Program-made: the position numbers and the translations under genes
Notes under the pieces: model-generated
Seen by the model: only the letters and a program-made list of their open reading frames with translations
What the model was told of the DNA's origin: nothing
Database searches by the model: none
NCBI GenBank assembly: GCA_964385695.1
Contig: CAYLQA010000056.1
Coordinates: forward strand, 1-17,980
Length of the DNA stretch: 17,980 nt
Direction of reading: 5' to 3'
Origin: CAYLQA01 sp964385695
GTDB taxonomy: Bacteria > Desulfobacterota > Desulfobulbia > Desulfobulbales > Desulfurivibrionaceae
Shown: positions 14,898 through 17,980 of the stretch, one piece after another
Layout: each line of letters starts with the position of its first letter
Numbering within the stretch: the first letter of the stretch is position 1

Positions 14898-15308
14898 ATG
14901 GCATTAATTTCGTGGCAGGATAGATACAGCGTAAACATTAAAGAAATTGACGATCAGCACAAAAAGCTCATCGATATGATCAACGAGCTACATGAAGCGA
15001 TGATGTCCGGTAAGGGCAAAGACGTTATGACCACAGTGCTCGACAAACTGGCAAGCTATTGTGTCACTCATTTTACTGTAGAAGAAAGACTCATGAGCAG
15101 CAACGGTTACCCCGGCTTTGACGAACACAAAGCAAAGCACGTAAAGATGAACGAAAAGGTCAAGCAGCTCCAGCAGAGTCTTGCCCAATCCGGCACCTCT
15201 GTAATGTCCAACGATGTAATGACCTTTCTCAAAAACTGGTTGGATAAGCACATCATGGGCACAGACCATAAATACGCCCCATTCTTACACGATAAAGGCG
15301 TGAAATAG
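14898..15308 (+). CDS. Bacteriohemerythrin
   Basis: This 136-aa cytoplasmic four-helix-bundle protein binds O2 reversibly at a di-iron site. All seven expected ligands are visible: H21 (DDQHKKL), H58 and E62 (HFTVEE), H77 and H81 (HKAKH), H118 and D123 (DKHIMGTD). Length is normal for a single-domain bacteriohemerythrin, and no MCP, GGDEF or other signalling domain is fused. The ATG at 14898 is chosen because GGGAGG (14886-14891) sits six bases upstream and the family begins MxxxxW; an in-frame TTG at 14829 would run through the Fur box. In anaerobes and microaerophiles such proteins are credited with O2 scavenging, storage or delivery, and possibly NO or iron handling. The Fur box points to induction when iron is scarce, which is unexpected for an iron-using protein. 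The gene is monocistronic, followed by a GC-rich hairpin and the mla promoter. Confidence 0.95.
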   Translation: MALISWQDRYSVNIKEIDDQHKKLIDMINELHEAMMSGKGKDVMTTVLDKLASYCVTHFTVEERLMSSNGYPGFDEHKAKHVKMNEKVKQLQQSLAQSGTSVMSNDVMTFLKNWLDKHIMGTDHKYAPFLHDKGVK

Positions 15309-15327
15309 ATCCACCCTTCTTTCCTCC

Positions 15328-15362
15328 GGGCAGAAGCAGGACCCATCACCCTGCTTCTGCCC
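15328..15362 (+). terminator. GC-rich hairpin after the hemerythrin gene
   Basis: GGGCAGAAGCAGG (15328-15340) pairs over 13 bases with CCTGCTTCTGCCC (15350-15362) around a nine-base loop, 19 bp past the hemerythrin stop. No U-run follows directly (ACCCTCTCAACC), so it is either a U-less terminator or an mRNA 3'-end stabiliser. Confidence 0.65.
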
Positions 15363-15384
15363 ACCCTCTCAACCACTTTTCCTT

Positions 15385-15414
15385 TTGACAAAACACCTCG
15401 CAAGCACCGATACT
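15385..15414 (+). promoter_or_regulatory. Candidate promoter of the mla operon
   Basis: A perfect -35 TTGACA (15385-15390) is followed after 18 bases by GATACT (15409-15414), four of six matches to the -10 consensus. Transcription would begin near 15421, 13 bases before the intrinsic terminator at 15434. Confidence 0.6.
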
Positions 15415-15433
15415 AATTGAATGAAAAGGGTTG

Positions 15434-15463
15434 AGCAGCACGATGTACCAGTGCTGCTTTTTT
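15434..15463 (+). terminator. Intrinsic terminator just upstream of mlaE
   Basis: AGCAGCAC (15434-15441) and GTGCTGCT (15451-15458) form an 8-bp stem with a nine-base loop, followed by a U-run (15458-15463). An outer pairing AATGAAAA/TTTTCATT (15420-15427 with 15460-15467) could extend the stem. It lies between the candidate promoter and mlaE, so it may act as an attenuator rather than only ending hemerythrin transcription. Confidence 0.8.
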
Positions 15464-15485
15464 CATTTTTTGTAGGGTGAATTGC

Positions 15486-16295
15486 ATGGACCAGCAGGGA
15501 CACCGTTATCCCAATATTCTGACCGGCCTTACCGGGCACTATGCGATCCGGATGGCAGGTTACATGTGCAACCTGGCTGCTTTTACCTTCCGGGCCTTTG
15601 CAGATTGGCGCCTCAAGCGCGGCCTTCTCAAACGGGGCACTTACTCTCCCCTTGTCTCCCAGATCATCTTCACCGGCATCGATGCCATGCCCGTCATCAC
15701 CGTACTGGGCATGCTCACCGGCTTTATCATCACCTTTCGTCTTATCGCCCTGTTCGACACGGTGGGCGGCACCGAAAACATGACCGCCATCCTCATCGAC
15801 CTGGTCGGCCTGGAGCTTGGCCCGCTCATCGCCGCCATTATCCTGGTCAGTCGCTCCGGCTCAGCCATTGCCGTTGACATCGGCAATATGAAGCTGCATG
15901 GCGAAATCGAGTCCTTTGAACTTTTGGGCATCAACATCAACGATCTCCTCACCACCCCGCGTATTATCGGCTCGGCCATCTCGCAACTGGTGCTGGCTAC
16001 CTACTTTACTATCATCGCCCTGGCCGGGGGCATCCTGATCAGCGCCACCCTGCTCTCTGTCAACTACTTCAAATACCTGGGCGAACTTATGCATAAACTG
16101 GGGCCGCTCATTCTGGTCACCTTTATGTTAAAGAACATCCTCTTTGGCATACTCATCGGCGCAGCAGCATGTTTCCACGGCCTGCAGGTGCAAAGCTCAC
16201 GCACGGAGATTCCCCAGCAGACCCAGCGGGCAATCATGCACAGCCTGATCCTGATCTTTTTGCTCGATGCCATGATCATGGTGGTGGCCATATGA
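15486..16295 (+). CDS. mlaE: MlaE-family ABC transporter permease
   Basis: This 269-aa inner-membrane permease belongs to the MCE/Mla system, which moves phospholipid between the inner membrane and periplasm. After an amphipathic N-terminus (1-50), conserved hydrophobic segments are visible at about 56-92, 110-130, 157-190, 205-230 and 250-269. The cytosolic coupling region is clear: LVSRSGSAIAVDIGNMKLHG then EIESFELLGININDLLTTPR, as in MlaE. The start at ATG 15486 is preferred over the in-frame GTG at 15477 because AGGGTGA precedes it at good spacing. The stop overlaps the next gene by four bases (ATGA, 16292-16295), showing an operon with the ATPase. A promoter and an intrinsic terminator lie just upstream. 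The symbol is used in the family sense; the exact direction of lipid flow is unknown. Confidence 0.92.
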   Translation: MDQQGHRYPNILTGLTGHYAIRMAGYMCNLAAFTFRAFADWRLKRGLLKRGTYSPLVSQIIFTGIDAMPVITVLGMLTGFIITFRLIALFDTVGGTENMTAILIDLVGLELGPLIAAIILVSRSGSAIAVDIGNMKLHGEIESFELLGININDLLTTPRIIGSAISQLVLATYFTIIALAGGILISATLLSVNYFKYLGELMHKLGPLILVTFMLKNILFGILIGAAACFHGLQVQSSRTEIPQQTQRAIMHSLILIFLLDAMIMVVAI

Positions 16296-17062
16296 ATGCA
16301 CAGCTTATTACAGCTGAGAATATTGTGCCCATCAGCCATGATGAACAGGTGGTCCTGCAACCTCTTTCTCTCTCGGTAAAGCCCGGCAAATTAATCTGCC
16401 TGCTTGGACCAAATGGAGTGGGGAAGACAAGCTACTTACGCACATTGGCCGGCATCGACTTGCCGAAAAACGGTGAGTTAACACTCCTTGGCGAAGATGC
16501 TTATGAAATCAGCCAAAAGGATTGGGAGGCCATGCGGGTGCGCATAGGTTTTGCCGGCTCATACACCCCGCTGATCTCCTTTTACAGCGGCTGGCGCAAC
16601 ATCACCTTCCCTGCCCTTTATCACAAGCTGGGGAGTCTAGAGGAGGTTGAAGCCCAGGCCAATAAGCTCTTGGCCGCTTTGGGTATTGATGAAGATCTGG
16701 AACTGTTGCCTGCTTATCTAGAGCGGGTGACCCGGCAAAAGCTGGTACTGATACGGGCCTTTCTCTTGCAGCCGGAGGTTCTGTTCTTGGATGAACCATG
16801 CAAACTCTTTGACGCCCTGGAAACCGCAGCCTTACAAAAATTCTTCCTCAAAAATATCCGCAAAAACAATATGGCCATGGTGATTGCCACCCAGGACATC
16901 GCCTTTGCCATAGAGGAGTCAGACACCATCATCTTTGTTACCGAGAATAATGTTTACACCTTTGCCTCGGCCGAAGAAATCCTAGCGTCGGATATCCCTG
17001 CCATCCAACGCTTTCTTGATTCACCGGAAAACAAAGTACACGACCATGAAAAAGCCCAGTAA
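16292..17062 (+). CDS. mlaF: MlaF-position ABC ATPase with degenerate motifs
   Basis: This 256-aa ATP-binding subunit is encoded between the MlaE permease and the MCE protein, so by context it powers lipid transport. Walker A is intact (GPNGVGKTS, 39-47; K45), as is Walker B (VLFLDEP, 163-169; D167, E168). Three other motifs depart from the consensus. Where the Q-loop glutamine is expected there is FAGSYTPLIS (87-96). In place of LSGGQ stands YLERVTRQ (142-149). The H-loop histidine is replaced by Q201 in IATQDIA. The C-terminus (about 215-256) is a polar extension. ATP binding is likely, but efficient hydrolysis is uncertain. The ATG at 16292 overlaps the mlaE stop, and an earlier open frame from 16169 lies within mlaE and is not a start. 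The 3' end overlaps the next gene by 17 bp. Confidence 0.88.
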   Translation: MNAQLITAENIVPISHDEQVVLQPLSLSVKPGKLICLLGPNGVGKTSYLRTLAGIDLPKNGELTLLGEDAYEISQKDWEAMRVRIGFAGSYTPLISFYSGWRNITFPALYHKLGSLEEVEAQANKLLAALGIDEDLELLPAYLERVTRQKLVLIRAFLLQPEVLFLDEPCKLFDALETAALQKFFLKNIRKNNMAMVIATQDIAFAIEESDTIIFVTENNVYTFASAEEILASDIPAIQRFLDSPENKVHDHEKAQ

Positions 17063-17980
17063 AAACCACAGCCCGCATTACATCCACTCCATGACCTACT
17101 CCTTTCAGGAGCGGGTGGTGGGCACCTTTGTCCTTTTGGCCATGGTGGCCTTGCTCGGTTTGCTCATCGCAACCGGCAAGACCAAGTACCTTTTTGAAGA
17201 CCACATCACTCTGTACGGATATTTGGAAACCGCCCAAGGCGTGGCCACGGACAGCGTGGTACGCATCTCGGGCATCGACGGTGGGTATGTTTCCGACATC
17301 GATGTCTCGCCGGAGAATAAGATTGTCGTGACCATGCGCGTCTTTAAACGCTTCCACAAACTCTTGCGCACCGACTCAAAGGCAACACTAAACAACATCT
17401 CTTTTCTGGGAACCAGCGCCGGGGTTATTGAGTTCACAGCCGGTTCACCGGAGGAACCATTACTAAAGGATCAGGCAAAAATCGAGATCGCCCAGGCAAT
17501 GTCTGTCCAGGATCTGGCTGGTGAGATCACCTCCTCTTTGAGCAAGATGCACATTGTGGTCAAGGAGCTGGCAGCCTTTGTCACGGCTCTGCATCCGGAA
17601 CAATTTGCCGGTTCAGTGGATGACTTTAGCCAGATCACCGCCAACCTGAAAGAAATTACAGGCCAGGTGGCAAACGGCAAAGGCTTGCTTGGTTCAGCTC
17701 TCTATGACCAAAATCTGCAAAACGATTTTAAGTCCACCATGAACTCCCTGGGTAAAACCATCATTGCCATGGAGCAGCGTATGCAGCAGTTGGAGCCGGT
17801 GCTGGCCGATACCGGCGAGGTTTCCGGCGCCATCAAATCCACGCTAAAGGATTTCCCGGCATTGATCAGCGAACTCAAAAGCACGGTTATCCAGGTCAAC
17901 GGCATGCTCACCACCCTGGACAGCGAGGTGCAACAGCTGCCCGACCTAGTGGGCCGCATGCGCCTGCTCCTGGACGAATC
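17046..17980 (+). CDS. mlaD: MCE-domain (MlaD-like) lipid-binding protein, partial at the 3' end
   Basis: The frame opens at ATG 17046, inside the end of the ATPase gene (17-bp overlap), and runs past the window edge with 311 codons visible. A short basic cytoplasmic N-terminus is followed by one membrane anchor (about residues 24-43, VVGTFVLLAMVALLGLLIAT). A periplasmic MCE domain (about 52-135) has the family pattern YGYLETAQGVATDSVVRISG, then IDGGYVSDIDV and NNISFLGTSAGVIEF. A long helical region follows (150-311) with coiled-coil character, like the tunnel-forming helices of MCE proteins. It forms the substrate-binding ring that hands lipid to the permease. More genes of the operon (for example MlaB/MlaC/outer-membrane partners) may lie to the right. 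Confidence 0.9.
   Translation, partial: MKKPSKNHSPHYIHSMTYSFQERVVGTFVLLAMVALLGLLIATGKTKYLFEDHITLYGYLETAQGVATDSVVRISGIDGGYVSDIDVSPENKIVVTMRVFKRFHKLLRTDSKATLNNISFLGTSAGVIEFTAGSPEEPLLKDQAKIEIAQAMSVQDLAGEITSSLSKMHIVVKELAAFVTALHPEQFAGSVDDFSQITANLKEITGQVANGKGLLGSALYDQNLQNDFKSTMNSLGKTIIAMEQRMQQLEPVLADTGEVSGAIKSTLKDFPALISELKSTVIQVNGMLTTLDSEVQQLPDLVGRMRLLLDE

Noticed and set aside
1..17980. CRISPR array, rRNA or tRNA genes
   Set aside because: No regularly spaced repeats, no cloverleaf or TPsiC-like segment and no rRNA signature words were seen on either strand.

Overview
This is a chromosomal window with mid-range GC content and densely packed genes. It most likely comes from a Gram-negative, sulfate-reducer-like member of the Desulfobacterota, possibly Desulfobulbales. 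That placement is an inference from four things: a three-gene MCE/Mla lipid-transport operon, a very long DHH-CBS-tRNA nucleotidyltransferase fusion, a bacteriohemerythrin, and multi-domain PAS/REC/GGDEF signalling proteins. No rRNA, tRNA, CRISPR array, prophage or intact transposon was seen.

Layout. At 1-97 is the 3' tail of an unidentified gene, coupled by stop/start overlap to a hybrid sensor histidine kinase (97-2643). A REC-PAS-GGDEF response regulator (4115-2679, minus strand) converges on it. Between 4116 and 4311 is a gene-free patch with a perfect 35-bp palindrome and a second GC-rich hairpin, which looks like a dispersed repeat or a miniature-element remnant. Next come ddl (D-Ala-D-Ala ligase, minus strand) and, divergent from it, a GlcD-type FAD-linked oxidase (5380-6762). 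A small conserved protein of unknown function follows (7059-6820, minus strand). rpsU (ribosomal protein bS21) and a XerC/XerD-type tyrosine recombinase form a tight pair at 7413-8593, with a strong hairpin inside the first codons of the recombinase. A periplasmic LprI/DUF1311-like protein (minus strand) and a MORN-repeat lipoprotein (plus strand) diverge from a 212-bp region rich in alternative hairpins. The lipoprotein is followed by a small two-TM protein. The 876-aa DHH-DHHA1-CBS-CBS-nucleotidyltransferase (10695-13325) comes next and converges on a Cys-rich stand-alone CBS-pair protein. An M50 site-2 protease follows, then a bacteriohemerythrin preceded by a near-perfect Fur box, and finally an mlaE-mlaF-mlaD operon that runs off the right edge.

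How the parts work together. The kinase and the diguanylate cyclase could form a phosphorelay to c-di-GMP, but only proximity supports this. The three mla genes overlap one another (4 bp and 17 bp) and should encode an ABC importer/exporter of envelope phospholipid. Its ATPase has a good Walker A and B but non-canonical Q-loop, signature and H-loop residues. A promoter followed directly by an intrinsic terminator sits ahead of mlaE, which suggests attenuation or a very short RNA. The hemerythrin is probably iron-controlled through Fur. Most of the window is ordinary core genome. The observations most worth checking are the degenerate mla ATPase, the promoter-terminator leader of mla, the mutually exclusive hairpins upstream of the MORN lipoprotein, the Fur-hemerythrin link, the palindromic repeat at 4155-4252, and the nuclease-like plus nucleotidyltransferase fusion. 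Nothing here is clearly a new defence or mobile system.
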